DNA from: Luteimonas galliterrae
Lineage (GTDB): Bacteria > Pseudomonadota > Gammaproteobacteria > Xanthomonadales > Xanthomonadaceae
NCBI RefSeq assembly: GCF_023374055.1
Contig: NZ_JAMBEP010000001.1
Location: 930,001 to 994,000 of the forward strand
Direction: 5' to 3'
Length of the DNA stretch: 64,000 nt
Under the pieces are notes generated by a model. The model saw only the letters and a program-made list of their open reading frames with translations. It had not been told where the DNA came from and ran no database searches. Positions within the stretch are counted from its first letter, which is position 1. The number at the start of each line of letters is the position of its first letter. Positions 1-8,388 of this stretch are shown piece after piece. Position numbers and translations under genes: made by a program.

Positions 1-66
1 GCGCCAATAGCCTGCAGCCTGCCCATGCGCGTGGGTTAAATTGACGGCACTACAGGAGAGCCTGCC

Positions 67-510
67 ATGCCCCATCGTTTTGTCTTGTCGCTGCCGATCG
101 CCGCCCTGCTCGCCTGTCTGCCCGCCTTCGCCTCCGATGCCGATGACGTCAAGGCGATCCTGCAGGCCGAAACCGAGATCTGCGCGGCGTTCGAGCGCGA
201 GGATGCGCAATGGCTGGAGCAGCATCTGGACCCGACGTTCACCCTGACCAGTTCCACCGGCAAAGTCACCACCCGCGCCGACGAAGTCGCCGACCTGCGC
301 CGCGGCACGCGATACGACGTGTTCCGCAACCGCGATACGGTCGTCCGCCTGTACGGCGACGCCGCGGTGACCACCGGCATCACGCGGGTCGAGGGCAAGA
401 GCGACGGCAAGCCCTATTCGCTGGATTTCCAGTTCACCGACACTTACGTACGCAAGCCCGAGGGTTGGGTGATCGTGGCCAGCCATGCGTCGCGTTTGCC
501 GGTGAAGTGA
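67..510 (+). CDS. Secreted NTF2-like (DUF4440-type) protein
   Basis: A 147-residue protein with an N-terminal signal peptide (hydrophobic residues about 7-20, probable cleavage after AFA near residue 22), so probably periplasmic. The rest fits the small alpha+beta NTF2-like fold of the DUF4440/SnoaL type: an N-terminal helix rich in acidic residues, then strands containing TLTSSTGKVTTRAE-like text and a C-terminal strand with GWVIVASHAS. Such proteins bind small ligands or are orphan enzymes; no substrate can be inferred here. The start follows an AGGAGAG Shine-Dalgarno (SD) sequence. It stands alone, followed by repeat sequence. The family call is by pattern only. Confidence 0.75.
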   Translation: MPHRFVLSLPIAALLACLPAFASDADDVKAILQAETEICAAFEREDAQWLEQHLDPTFTLTSSTGKVTTRADEVADLRRGTRYDVFRNRDTVVRLYGDAAVTTGITRVEGKSDGKPYSLDFQFTDTYVRKPEGWVIVASHASRLPVK

Positions 511-573
511 CGTATTCACCGTTCTCGTGTCATCCCGAGCGCAGCGAGGGATCTGCTAACGCGGAATGTGAGG

Positions 574-608
574 AAGAGCTCGCGGCTAAAGCCGCTCCTA
601 CGAAGAGC
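574..608. repeat. Half copy of the GAGCTCGCGGCTAAAGCCGC palindromic repeat
   Basis: One arm of the REP-like family found in complete inverted pairs at seven other places in this window. The arm holds a hairpin (GCGGCT-AA-AGCCGC) next to GAGCTC and ends in CTCCTACG. Just upstream, about 529-555, is a second short palindromic motif (CATCCCGAGCGCAGCGAGG). Together they fill the gap between the first two genes; no gene is seen there. Confidence 0.8.
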
Positions 609-795
609 GGTCTGCTATGCGGGTGTTCCCCCGCCGCTCTTGTCGTGTAGAATCGCCGCTCGGTTCGCCGAGGCCGCCGCTATGAGAATTGTTTTTTAAC
701 TGACAAGCCGCACCGCTCCCGGGTCGCCTGACCCCGGATGCCCCTTGTCCCGCCGCGGCCCATGGCCGCGCGCCTCCATTCTCGGAAACCCACTC

Positions 796-2043
796 ATGTC
801 TCTTACCGACTTTCGCGCCGGCAAGGCCGCGATCGCCTTCATTCTGGTCACCGCGATGCTGGACATCGTGGCGATGGGCATCGTCATTCCGGTGCTGCCG
901 ACGCTGATCGAACAGTTCACCGGCTCCAATGCCCGCGCCGGCGTGATCAACGGCGTGTTCGTGGCGCTGTGGGCGCTGATGCAGTTCGTCGCGTCGCCGA
1001 TCATCGGCTCGCTGTCCGACCAGTATGGACGCCGGCCGGTGATCCTGCTCTCCACCGCAGGCTTGGCCGCCGACTACGTGCTGATGGCCGTGGCGCCCGA
1101 CCTGTGGTGGCTGGCGCTGGGCCGCATCGTCGCCGGCATCACGTCGGCAAGTTTCACCACGGTGTACGCGTACATGGCCGACATCACCGAACCGGAACAG
1201 CGTGCGCGCGGCTACGGGCTGATCGGCGCCGCGTTCAGCGCCGGCTTCGTCGCAGGACCGCTGCTGGGCGGCGTGCTGGGCGAAATTTCGCCGCGTGCGC
1301 CGTTCTGGACGGCGGCGGCGATGAGCGGCGTCGCGTTCCTGTACGGCGCCCTCATTCTGCCCGAGTCGCTGCCGCCGGAAAAACGCATGGCGTTCTCGTG
1401 GCGCCGCGCCAATCCGCTGGGCGCGATGCGGCTGCTGCAGTCGCATCACGAATTGCTCGGCCTGGCCGGCGTCAACTTCCTGCTGTACTTCGCCCACCAC
1501 GTGTTTTCGGCGGTGTTCGTGCTGTACGCCGGCTACCGCTACGGGTGGAGCCCGTGGCAGGTGGGCGTGTTGTTGGCGATGGTCGGCGTACTCGACATGC
1601 TCGTCCAGGGCGTTCTGGTCGGACCGGTAGTGAAGCGTTTCGGCGACCGCAAGACGATGGTGTTCGGCCTGTTCGCCGGCGCGGTCGGCATCGCCTGCAT
1701 GGGACTGGCGCCGAGCGGACTGCTGTTCGCGCTGGCGATGCTGCCGAACGCGCTGTGGGGCCTGGCGATGCCGACGATCCAGTCGCTGATGACGCAACGC
1801 GTCTCCGAATCCGAACAGGGCCAGTTGCAGGGCGCCAACAACAGCGTCGCCAGCATCGCCGGCGTGCTGTCGCCGTTGTTCTTCGGCACGCTTTACGCGG
1901 TATCGATCGGGCCTGATGCGCGCTTGCCGCATCCCGGCGCGGCCTTCTTGATCGCAGCGCTGGTGCTGGCCTTCGCAGGCGTGATCGGCTGGCGCGTTGC
2001 GCGACGCGCGCATCGGGAGACGCTGGCGAAAGCCGAAACTTGA
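796..2043 (+). CDS. MFS drug efflux transporter, TCR/Tet family
   Basis: A 415-residue, 12-helix major facilitator of the TetA-like (TCR) branch, an inner-membrane proton-driven exporter. Visible signatures are the first helix with MLDIVAMGIVIPVLPTL, the loop 2-3 motif GSLSDQYGRRPV (motif A), the motif-C-like GYGLIGAAFSAGFVAGP in helix 5, and a second-half motif-A-like KRFGDRKTMV. The start at 796 (MSLTDF) was preferred over an in-frame ATG at 745 because family proteins begin a few residues before the first helix. No TetR-type regulator is adjacent, so the substrate is unknown; tetracycline export should not be assumed. Confidence 0.85.
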   Translation: MSLTDFRAGKAAIAFILVTAMLDIVAMGIVIPVLPTLIEQFTGSNARAGVINGVFVALWALMQFVASPIIGSLSDQYGRRPVILLSTAGLAADYVLMAVAPDLWWLALGRIVAGITSASFTTVYAYMADITEPEQRARGYGLIGAAFSAGFVAGPLLGGVLGEISPRAPFWTAAAMSGVAFLYGALILPESLPPEKRMAFSWRRANPLGAMRLLQSHHELLGLAGVNFLLYFAHHVFSAVFVLYAGYRYGWSPWQVGVLLAMVGVLDMLVQGVLVGPVVKRFGDRKTMVFGLFAGAVGIACMGLAPSGLLFALAMLPNALWGLAMPTIQSLMTQRVSESEQGQLQGANNSVASIAGVLSPLFFGTLYAVSIGPDARLPHPGAAFLIAALVLAFAGVIGWRVARRAHRETLAKAET

Positions 2044-2247
2044 CGTCGCGGGCGCGGAGCTCGCCGATCCGCGCCCGCTGCCGCCGGCAAACCTGTCCGG
2101 AAACGGCGAGCAAACGCAACGCAGCGGTGGCATACCGATGCCGCGCAACAGTTCTGCGTTGCGCGCGAAGACAAACCGACGTCCTTTGTCATCCGTCGGC
2201 CGCGCACGCGCGGCCGCCACGGGTTCGCTCGGCCCGAAGGAGGCCCC

Positions 2248-3462
2248 ATGAAGACTTCTATCGCACTTTCCGTACTGTCCGCGGCGCTGATGGCCAGCCC
2301 GGCCTACGCTGCGGATTCCGAAGCATCGCGCTCATCGCTGCAAATCCGCTACCGGCTGGAACTGCTGTCCACGCTCGGCGGCAACGCCACTTCCGGCAAC
2401 AGCATCAACGACCGCGGCTGGGTCGCCGGCCAGTCGAGTTTCGAAGGCGAACAGGTCACCCACGCGGTTTTGTGGCGAGGAAACGCGCGCACCGACCTGG
2501 GCACGCTCGGCGGCGCGGGCACCAATAGCGCGGTGCTGTGGCCGGTGAAGAACATACGCGGCATCGTCACCGGCATCGCCCAGACCGACGAACCCGATCC
2601 GCTGAACGAGATCTGGAGCTGCGGCTTCTTCTTCCCCGAAGCCACGGCCACGGGCAAACGCTGCATGGGCTTCAAGTGGCAGAACGGCATCATGACCCGG
2701 CTGCCGCCGTTCGCCGGCGGCACGCACAGCTTCGCGACCGGCACCAACAACTGGGGCCAGACCGTGGGCTGGGCGGAGAACGGCGTGCACGATCCCGAGT
2801 GCACCGCGCCGCAGGTCCTGCAGTTCCGCGCCGCGATGTGGGGCCCGGGCAAGCACCAGTTGCGCGAGCTTCCGCCTCTGCCCGGCGACGGCGTCAGCTC
2901 GGCCACGGCGATCAACGACCGCGGCCAGGTCGTCGGCATCTCCGGCGCCTGCAGCAACGCCGTCGGCGGGCTCAGCGCCAAAAGCAATGTGCTGTGGGAG
3001 AACGGCCAGCCGCAGGACATCGGCGATTTCGGCGGCATCGCCTGGAACACGCCGATGGCGATCAACCAACGCGGCGACGTGGTCGGCTTCGCCAACCGTT
3101 CCGCAGAGGTCGGCACCTCCTTCCGGCCGCGCGCCTTCCTGTGGACCAAGGGCCAGCCGATCAAGCGCCTGGACCTGCTGCCTGCCCACGATGCCGAGCA
3201 ACTCGGCCGCGGCCAAGCGCTGGGCATCAACGAGTGGCGCCAGATCGTGGGCCAATCCTGCAACAGCGCAGGCGGCGACTGCCGCGCCGTGATCTGGCAG
3301 AACGGCGTACCCAGCGATCTGAACCTGCTGATCTCGCCCGGGAACACCGCATTGCTCACCGCGGCCAACGACATCGACAACCTGGGCCGGATCACCGGCG
3401 TCGCCAGCGTGGCGGGCAAGACGGTGGCATTCGTGGCGACGCCGTTCATCGCCGGACATTGA
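2248..3462 (+). CDS. Secreted HAF-repeat protein
   Basis: A 404-residue exported protein (signal peptide about 1-22, cleavage after AYA). It consists of repeated units of the HAF type: LGG or GG, a run such as ATAINDRGQVVG, then a hydrophobic strand and W-x-N-G. Copies of the IN-DRG/QRG-x-VVG unit occur near residues 50, 225, 270 and 330. HAF proteins are thought to form beta-propeller-like extracellular domains; their function is not known. Cys residues in the middle suggest disulfides. A clear AAGGAGGCC SD sequence precedes the start. No neighbour explains its role. Confidence 0.8.
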   Translation: MKTSIALSVLSAALMASPAYAADSEASRSSLQIRYRLELLSTLGGNATSGNSINDRGWVAGQSSFEGEQVTHAVLWRGNARTDLGTLGGAGTNSAVLWPVKNIRGIVTGIAQTDEPDPLNEIWSCGFFFPEATATGKRCMGFKWQNGIMTRLPPFAGGTHSFATGTNNWGQTVGWAENGVHDPECTAPQVLQFRAAMWGPGKHQLRELPPLPGDGVSSATAINDRGQVVGISGACSNAVGGLSAKSNVLWENGQPQDIGDFGGIAWNTPMAINQRGDVVGFANRSAEVGTSFRPRAFLWTKGQPIKRLDLLPAHDAEQLGRGQALGINEWRQIVGQSCNSAGGDCRAVIWQNGVPSDLNLLISPGNTALLTAANDIDNLGRITGVASVAGKTVAFVATPFIAGH

Positions 3463-3536
3463 AACCGCCGCGGCCGATGGCCGCTAAAGCCAGCGATTAC
3501 AAGCACTTAACGACCAGGGAAAAAGATTCGGAAATT

Positions 3537-3563
3537 TGTCGATAACGCCGTCTTCGATTCGTC
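3537..3563 (+). promoter_or_regulatory. ECF42-type promoter of the YciI/DGPF gene
   Basis: TGTCGA at 3537-3542, a 17-base spacer, then CGTC at 3560-3563, upstream of the YciI gene (start 3642). As I recall, targets of ECF42 sigma factors share a TGTCGA -35 element and a CG-rich -10 element. The same two boxes with the same spacing recur upstream of the DUF1428 gene. The predicted start point near 3570 leaves a leader of about 70 bases. Confidence 0.65.
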
Positions 3564-3641
3564 GATGCCATAAGAGGCCAGCGCTGCCGGCGCCCGTCGC
3601 CGGCAGCCGCCTCCCTTCCCAACCGACGAGGAGAAACGACG

Positions 3642-4064
3642 ATGCGATTCATGGTGATAGTCAAAGCCGACCAGGACAGCGAAGCCGGCGTGCTGCCGAC
3701 CCAAGAGCTGCTGGCCGAAATGGGCAAATACAACGAAGAACTGGTCAAGGCCGGCGTAATGCTGGCCGGCGAAGGCCTGCAGGCCAGTTCCAAGGGCGCA
3801 CGCGTCAAATTCCATGGCGGCAAGCGCACTTCGGTCATCGACGGCCCGTTCTCGGAAACCAAGGAACTGGTCGCCGGGTTCTGGCTGTGGCAGGTGCGTT
3901 CCAAGGAAGAAGCGATCGAATGGCTCAAGCGCGCGCCGTTCGGCGACGGCGCCGAGGTCGAGATCCGCCAGGTGTTCGAAGCCGAGGATTTCGGCGCCGA
4001 ATTCACCCCCGAACTGCGCGAGCAGGAAGAGCGCCTGCGCGCCGAAGTCGCGCGCCGGCAATAA
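3642..4064 (+). CDS. YciI family (DGPF domain) protein
   Basis: A 140-residue YCII-related protein. The fold is visible from the opening MRFMVIVKAD strand, the GLQASSKGARV stretch and the family hallmark DGPFSETKELVAGFW (residues about 67-81), followed by a YciI-like C-terminal strand and an acidic tail rich in E and R. DGPF proteins are small putative enzymes of unknown reaction. They are typical genomic partners of ECF42 sigma factors, one of which lies 284 bases downstream. An ECF-type promoter lies upstream, so it is probably a target of that sigma factor. A GAGGAG SD precedes the start. Confidence 0.88.
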   Translation: MRFMVIVKADQDSEAGVLPTQELLAEMGKYNEELVKAGVMLAGEGLQASSKGARVKFHGGKRTSVIDGPFSETKELVAGFWLWQVRSKEEAIEWLKRAPFGDGAEVEIRQVFEAEDFGAEFTPELREQEERLRAEVARRQ

Positions 4065-4347
4065 CGCGGACCGTACCCGGCGCGCCGACCCGAACGTATC
4101 GAATATGTCGATGTTGTGGCTGCTGCTGCACCGCGATCCCGCCGCTGCGGACCAGAGGCGCGAGGAAACCGTCTCCGCGAACGAATCGCGCGAACTTGCA
4201 GAAATGGAGGCGCGAGCGACGGAGACGGTGCGGGCCGGTATCGGCCTCCATGCCTGCGGGCGGCATCGCCTGACCGGTGCGGACCGCATGGATCACTGAC
4301 GTTCCGGGCCTTGCGCGCACCCATCGATGATGGTTTGATCGGTCGCC
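4065..4347. other. Gap between the DGPF gene and the sigma-factor gene
   Basis: A 283-base stretch with no convincing gene. A short open frame (ATG at 4105, 64 codons) exists, but it has no SD sequence and no family resemblance. I see no terminator hairpin, so read-through from the DGPF gene into the sigma gene is possible. Confidence 0.5.
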
Positions 4348-5628
4348 ATGACGGCGACCGAGACCCACCGCACCATCGATGCCGTCTGGCGGATCGAATC
4401 GGCCAGGCTGATCGCCGGCTTGGCGAGAATGGTGCGCGACGTAGGGCTGGCGGAAGAGCTCGCCCAGGACGCGCTCGTCGCTGCGCTCGAGCGCTGGCCC
4501 GAATCGGGCGTGCCCGACAACCCCGGCGCATGGCTGATGGCTACGGCCAAGCATCGCGCGATCGACCGCCTGCGCCGCAGCAAGCTGCAGCAGCGCAAAC
4601 ACGAAGAAATCGGCTACGAACTGGAAGACGTGCAGGAGGCCACGGCGACCCGGATCGAGGATTTCGTCGACGACGATATCGGCGACGACCTGCTGCGCCT
4701 GGTCTTCACCGCCTGCCATCCGGTGCTGTCCACCGAAGCCCGGGTCGCGCTTACGCTGCGCCTGCTGGGCGGCCTGACCACCGAAGAGATCGCGCGCGCC
4801 TTCCTGGTGCCCGAGCCGACGGTGGCCCAGCGCATCGTCCGCGCCAAGCGCACCCTCGCCGATGCGCAGGTGCCCTACGAAGTGCCGCGCGGGCCCGAGC
4901 TGGCCGAGCGGTTGTCGTCGGTGCTCGGCGTCATCTACCTGATCTTCAACGAAGGCTATTCGGCGACCGTCGGCGACGACTGGATCCGGCCCGGCTTGTG
5001 CGACGAGGCTTTGCGCCTGGGACGCATCCTGGCCGAACTGGCGCCATCGGAACCCGAAGTGCACGGTCTGGTGGCGCTGATGGAAATCCAGGCTTCGCGC
5101 GCAGGCGCACGCGTGGGGCCGTCGGGGCAACCCATCCTGCTGCTCGACCAGGACCGCGCGCGTTGGGACCGCCTGCTGATCCAGCGCGGGCTAGCCGCAT
5201 TGGAACGCGCCGAAAAACTCGGCGGCGCGCGCGGTCCCTACGCTTTGCAGGCGGCGATCGCAGCCTGCCATGCGCGCGCGCTGGCGCCGGAGCAGACCGA
5301 TTGGGCGCGCATCGTCGGCTTGTACGGCGCCTTGGCCGAACTATCGCCCTCGCCCGTCGTGGAATTGAACCGCGCTGTCGCGTTGGCCATGCTCTTCGGC
5401 CCGGCGGCGGGGTTGGATCTGGTCGATGCGCTGACCGACGAGCCTGCGCTGAAGAGCTACCACTTGCTGCCTAGCGTGCGCGGAGACCTGCTCAAGAAGC
5501 TGGGCCGCTTTGACGAAGCCCGCGCCGAGTTCGAACGCGCGGCTTCGCTCACCCGCAATGCGCGCGAGCGCGACCTGCTGCTCGAGCGGGCGCGGGATGC
5601 CGCTGCGGCCGCTTCCGGACAGGCATAG
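4348..5628 (+). CDS. ECF42-type RNA polymerase sigma factor with TPR-like extension
   Basis: A 426-residue sigma-70 family protein, much longer than a simple ECF factor. Residues about 10-75 are sigma region 2 (LAQDALVAALERWP, then ATAKHRAIDRLRRSK). Residues about 120-180 are region 4 (TLRLLGGLTTEEIARAF and VAQRIVRAKRTLAD). The remaining part carries the DUF6596 signature VIYLIFNEGYSAT and a helical TPR-like tail (DEARAEFERAASL). This architecture and the DGPF neighbour fit group ECF42, which lacks a classical anti-sigma factor and is probably controlled through its own extension. It likely directs transcription from the two matching promoters at 3537 and 6794. Confidence 0.88.
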   Translation: MTATETHRTIDAVWRIESARLIAGLARMVRDVGLAEELAQDALVAALERWPESGVPDNPGAWLMATAKHRAIDRLRRSKLQQRKHEEIGYELEDVQEATATRIEDFVDDDIGDDLLRLVFTACHPVLSTEARVALTLRLLGGLTTEEIARAFLVPEPTVAQRIVRAKRTLADAQVPYEVPRGPELAERLSSVLGVIYLIFNEGYSATVGDDWIRPGLCDEALRLGRILAELAPSEPEVHGLVALMEIQASRAGARVGPSGQPILLLDQDRARWDRLLIQRGLAALERAEKLGGARGPYALQAAIAACHARALAPEQTDWARIVGLYGALAELSPSPVVELNRAVALAMLFGPAAGLDLVDALTDEPALKSYHLLPSVRGDLLKKLGRFDEARAEFERAASLTRNARERDLLLERARDAAAAASGQA

Positions 5629-5635
5629 CCGCCGA

Positions 5636-6217
5636 TCATTTCAGGACGCGGTAATGCAGGTGGGTGACCCGCGGCGACTGCGCCTGCCGGATCAACTCGA
5701 GATCGATGCCGTCGACGCCGAGGCGATCGAACAGCCGCACGCCGCGAGCCATCAGGATCGGGACCACTTGCAGTTTCAGTTCGTCGACCAGTCCGGCCTT
5801 GAGCGCCTGCTGCGCGGTATCGGCGCCCATCACGGTGACATCCCGGTCGCCGGCCGCCGCGCGCGCTTGGGCGATCGCGCTTTCGATGCCGTCGGCAACG
5901 AAGGTGAATGCGCCGCTTTTCTGGGCCAGCGGCGCCTGTGGGCGATGGGTCAGCACGAAACAAGGCGCCGGATACGGCACGTCCTTCCACTCGCCGATGC
6001 CGACGTCGAAAGTGCGCCTGCCGAGCACCACGGCGCCGGTGCCTGCTTGCATCTGTTCCGCCGCTTCGGCATCGATCGCATCTTGGGGTTTTTCGAAGAT
6101 CCAATCGTGCAGATGCAAACCGGCATCGCCCTCGCCCATCGGCGATGCGACGGTGACGCCCGGACCGGCGATGAAGCCGTCCAGCGACATCGAAAAATGC
6201 AGTACGACTTTGCTCAT
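5636..6217 (-). CDS. Dihydrofolate reductase family (RibD C-terminal-like) protein
   Basis: A 193-residue protein of the RibD_C/DHFR-like fold: MSKVVLHFSMSLDGFIAG at the N-terminus, AVVLGRRTFDVG in the middle, then VMGADTAQQALKAGLVDELKLQVVPILMARGVRLFD, the usual C-terminal signature. It would be a cytoplasmic NADPH-dependent reductase; the substrate is unknown and it is not a folate reductase in the strict sense. The start at 6217 is supported by an AAGGAAGAAGGA SD; an upstream in-frame extension lacks homology. It converges with the sigma-factor gene and lies downstream of the DUF1428 gene, with which it may be co-transcribed. Confidence 0.85.
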   Translation of the reverse strand: MSKVVLHFSMSLDGFIAGPGVTVASPMGEGDAGLHLHDWIFEKPQDAIDAEAAEQMQAGTGAVVLGRRTFDVGIGEWKDVPYPAPCFVLTHRPQAPLAQKSGAFTFVADGIESAIAQARAAAGDRDVTVMGADTAQQALKAGLVDELKLQVVPILMARGVRLFDRLGVDGIDLELIRQAQSPRVTHLHYRVLK

Positions 6218-6280
6218 ATCGAACGATCCTTCTTCCTTGTGCGTTTTTGGGCACCCAGCCAAGCGGCGATATCGTCGATC

Positions 6281-6320
6281 GCGGGGCAAGCCCCGCTCTA
6301 CAAAGAGCGGGGCAAGCCGC
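6281..6320. repeat. GCGGGGCAAGCCCCGCTCTAC palindromic repeat
   Basis: A short palindrome (GCGGGGC-AA-GCCCCGC) followed by a second, partly inverted copy. It belongs to a second family of dispersed palindromes related to TGTAGAGCGGGGCTTGCCCCGCT, also seen near 25996, 38530, 38569 and 38700. It lies between two minus-strand genes. Confidence 0.7.
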
Positions 6321-6353
6321 CGGGACGACCGCGCAAGGCGGCGCAAGCTCCGC

Positions 6354-6710
6354 TCAGAGGCTGACGATGGGCTTGAAACCGCCGTAGATCATGCGCTTGC
6401 CGTCGAAGGGCATGTTGTCCGGGCCCATCTTCGCGATGCGCGGATCGGCCATGACCTTCTTGTTGACCGCGTCGCGGTGTTTGCGGGACTTGTAGCGGAT
6501 CCACGAGAACACCACCACTTCGTCCTTCTTCAGCTTGACGCTCATCGCGAACGAGGTGACCTTGCCCGGCGGCACGTCGTCGGCGACGCACTCGAGATAC
6601 TCCAACGCGCCGTATTCCATCCAGATCTTGCCCGCTTTGCGCGAGAAGCGGCGGTAGGCCTCTACGTTCTTCTTCGGTACCGGTACCACGAATCCATCGA
6701 CGTAGCTCAT
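6354..6710 (-). CDS. DUF1428 family protein (YbaA-like)
   Basis: A 118-residue protein matching DUF1428 over its whole length: MSYVDGFVVPVPKKN at the start, then YGALEYLECVADDVP, VVVFSWIRYKSRKHRD, and a C-terminal MPFDGKRMIYGGFKP. The fold is a dimeric ferredoxin-like barrel, as in the YciI proteins; the function is unknown. The start has a TGGAGGAAT SD. An ECF42-type promoter about 60 bases upstream places it in the same proposed regulon as the YciI gene. Confidence 0.9.
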   Translation of the reverse strand: MSYVDGFVVPVPKKNVEAYRRFSRKAGKIWMEYGALEYLECVADDVPPGKVTSFAMSVKLKKDEVVVFSWIRYKSRKHRDAVNKKVMADPRIAKMGPDNMPFDGKRMIYGGFKPIVSL

Positions 6711-6767
6711 GATTCCTCCAGCGGGGTGGGTGAACTTGAGCGCCTAAGCAGGCGCCCTTCCGGGTAC

Positions 6768-6794
6768 GACGCACGGCACGGACCGAATTCGACA
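6768..6794 (-). promoter_or_regulatory. ECF42-type promoter of the DUF1428 gene
   Basis: On the minus strand TGTCGA (6794-6789), exactly 17 bases, then CGTC (6771-6768). It is identical in both boxes and in spacing to the site at 3537-3563. The predicted start near 6760 gives a leader of about 50 bases before the ATG at 6710. Confidence 0.65.
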
Positions 6795-6904
6795 TCCGTC
6801 GGCGATTTTCTCGCCGGGGCCGCAATCGGCAGTTCGGGACTGGCTCCGGCGGCGCAATGGCGCCCAGAGTGCCGGCAATGGCGTTAATCCTGCGATCATG
6901 TCGC

Positions 6905-8278
6905 ATGACCGCATTCGCCGCCCTGCCCTTGTCCCCCGCCCTGCTGCAAGGCCTGGAATCGCTCGAATTCGCCGATACGACGCCGATCCAGGCCCAAGCC
7001 CTGCCGGCGATCCTCGACGGCCGCGACCTGATCGCGCAGGCGCCGACGGGCAGCGGCAAGACCATCGCCTTCGCGCTCGGCTTGCTGCAGCGCGTCGATC
7101 CGCAGCAGATCCAGACCCAGGCGCTGGTGCTGTGCCCGACCCGCGAACTGGCCGATCAGGTCGGCAAGGCGATCCGCCGGCTCGCGGTCGGCATCCCCAA
7201 CCTGAAACTGTCGCTGCTGTGCGGCGGCATCCCGCTCGGGCCGCAGCTGGCGTCGCTGGCGCATGCGCCGCACGTGGTGGTCGGCACGCCCGGCCGCATC
7301 CAGGAACTGCTTCGCAAGCAGGCCTTGGGCCTGGCCGGCGTGCGCACGCTGGTGCTGGACGAAGCCGACCGCATGCTCGACATGGGCTTCGAGGAAGCGA
7401 TCCGCGACATCGTCGGCAAGACGCCCAAAACCCGGCAGACCCTGCTGTTCTCGGCGACTTACCCGGAAGCGGTCCGCGGCCTGGGACGCCGCATGCTGCG
7501 CGATGCCGTCGAAGTGACGGTCGGCGGCGAATCCGAGACGCCCGCCATCGAGCAATGGTTCTACGAGGTGGACGCCTCGCAAAAGCCCGCCGCGCTCGCC
7601 GGTTTGCTGATCGAGCACCGGCCGGAATCCAGCGTGGTGTTCTGCAACATGCGCCGCGATACCGAGGCGCTGGTGTCCGAACTGATGCGTTACGGCTTCT
7701 CGCCGCTGGCGCTGCACGGCGACATGGAACAGCGCGACCGCGACGAGGTGCTGGTGAAGTTCGCCAACCGCAGCTGCAACGTGCTGGTCGCCAGCGACGT
7801 GGCCGCGCGCGGACTGGACGTGAAAGACATCGGCGCGGTGATCAACTACGAACTGCCGACCGACCCGGACGTCTATACCCACCGCATCGGCCGCACCGCA
7901 CGCGCCGGACGAAGCGGCTTGGCCTTGAGCCTGTGCGCGCCGCCGGAAATACCGCGCGCGCTGGCGCTGGAGAAACTGCAGGGCGTCGAACTGCGCTGGC
8001 GCCGTGCTCCGATGGCCGGAAAACAGGTGCGCAATGCGCCGCAGGCGCCGATGGCCACGCTGCAGATCGACGCCGGCCGCACCGACAAGCTGCGGCCGGG
8101 CGACGTAATGGGCGCGCTGACCGGCCGCGCCGGACTGCCGGCCGAGGCCGTCGGCAAGATCGACGTGTTCGCCACGCGCGCCTACGTCGCGGTCGCGCGG
8201 GCGGAGGCCGATCATGCCGTCGCGCAGTTGCGCGACGGCGGCATCAAGGGCCGCAAGTTCCGCGTGCGGAAGATCTAG
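6905..8278 (+). CDS. dbpA: ATP-dependent RNA helicase DbpA
   Basis: A 457-residue DEAD-box helicase acting in 50S ribosomal subunit assembly; DbpA is specifically stimulated by 23S rRNA hairpin 92. Motifs in order: Q motif TPIQAQALPAI, motif I APTGSGKT, PTRELADQ, GTPGR, DEAD (in LVLDEADRMLDMG), SAT, then helicase C with VLVASDVAARGLDV and HRIGRTARAG. The last about 75 residues form the DbpA-type RNA-binding domain (KLRPGDVMGALTG to the end). The length equals that of E. coli DbpA. The start at 6905 (MTAFAALPLS) matches the family; the ATG at 6857 would add a non-homologous tail. Confidence 0.95.
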   Translation: MTAFAALPLSPALLQGLESLEFADTTPIQAQALPAILDGRDLIAQAPTGSGKTIAFALGLLQRVDPQQIQTQALVLCPTRELADQVGKAIRRLAVGIPNLKLSLLCGGIPLGPQLASLAHAPHVVVGTPGRIQELLRKQALGLAGVRTLVLDEADRMLDMGFEEAIRDIVGKTPKTRQTLLFSATYPEAVRGLGRRMLRDAVEVTVGGESETPAIEQWFYEVDASQKPAALAGLLIEHRPESSVVFCNMRRDTEALVSELMRYGFSPLALHGDMEQRDRDEVLVKFANRSCNVLVASDVAARGLDVKDIGAVINYELPTDPDVYTHRIGRTARAGRSGLALSLCAPPEIPRALALEKLQGVELRWRRAPMAGKQVRNAPQAPMATLQIDAGRTDKLRPGDVMGALTGRAGLPAEAVGKIDVFATRAYVAVARAEADHAVAQLRDGGIKGRKFRVRKI

Positions 8279-8388
8279 TCGGCCGCTTCTGCGGAATTCG
8301 GGCTTTTTTCGTCGGTACTTGTATCGCCGGCGCCGTCTGTCAACCTTGAGCGTAAAATCCGAGCCAAGCCTAGGAAACTCGCCCGTCG

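Noticed and set aside
4105-4299. A 64-codon open frame beginning MSMLWLLLHRD between the DGPF and sigma genes
   Set aside because: No SD sequence, no family resemblance and composition that looks like read-through of intergenic DNA.
6896-8215. A 439-codon open frame opposite dbpA
   Set aside because: A GC-rich shadow of dbpA: His/Gln/Arg-rich low-complexity translation with no domain, while the other strand encodes a full helicase.
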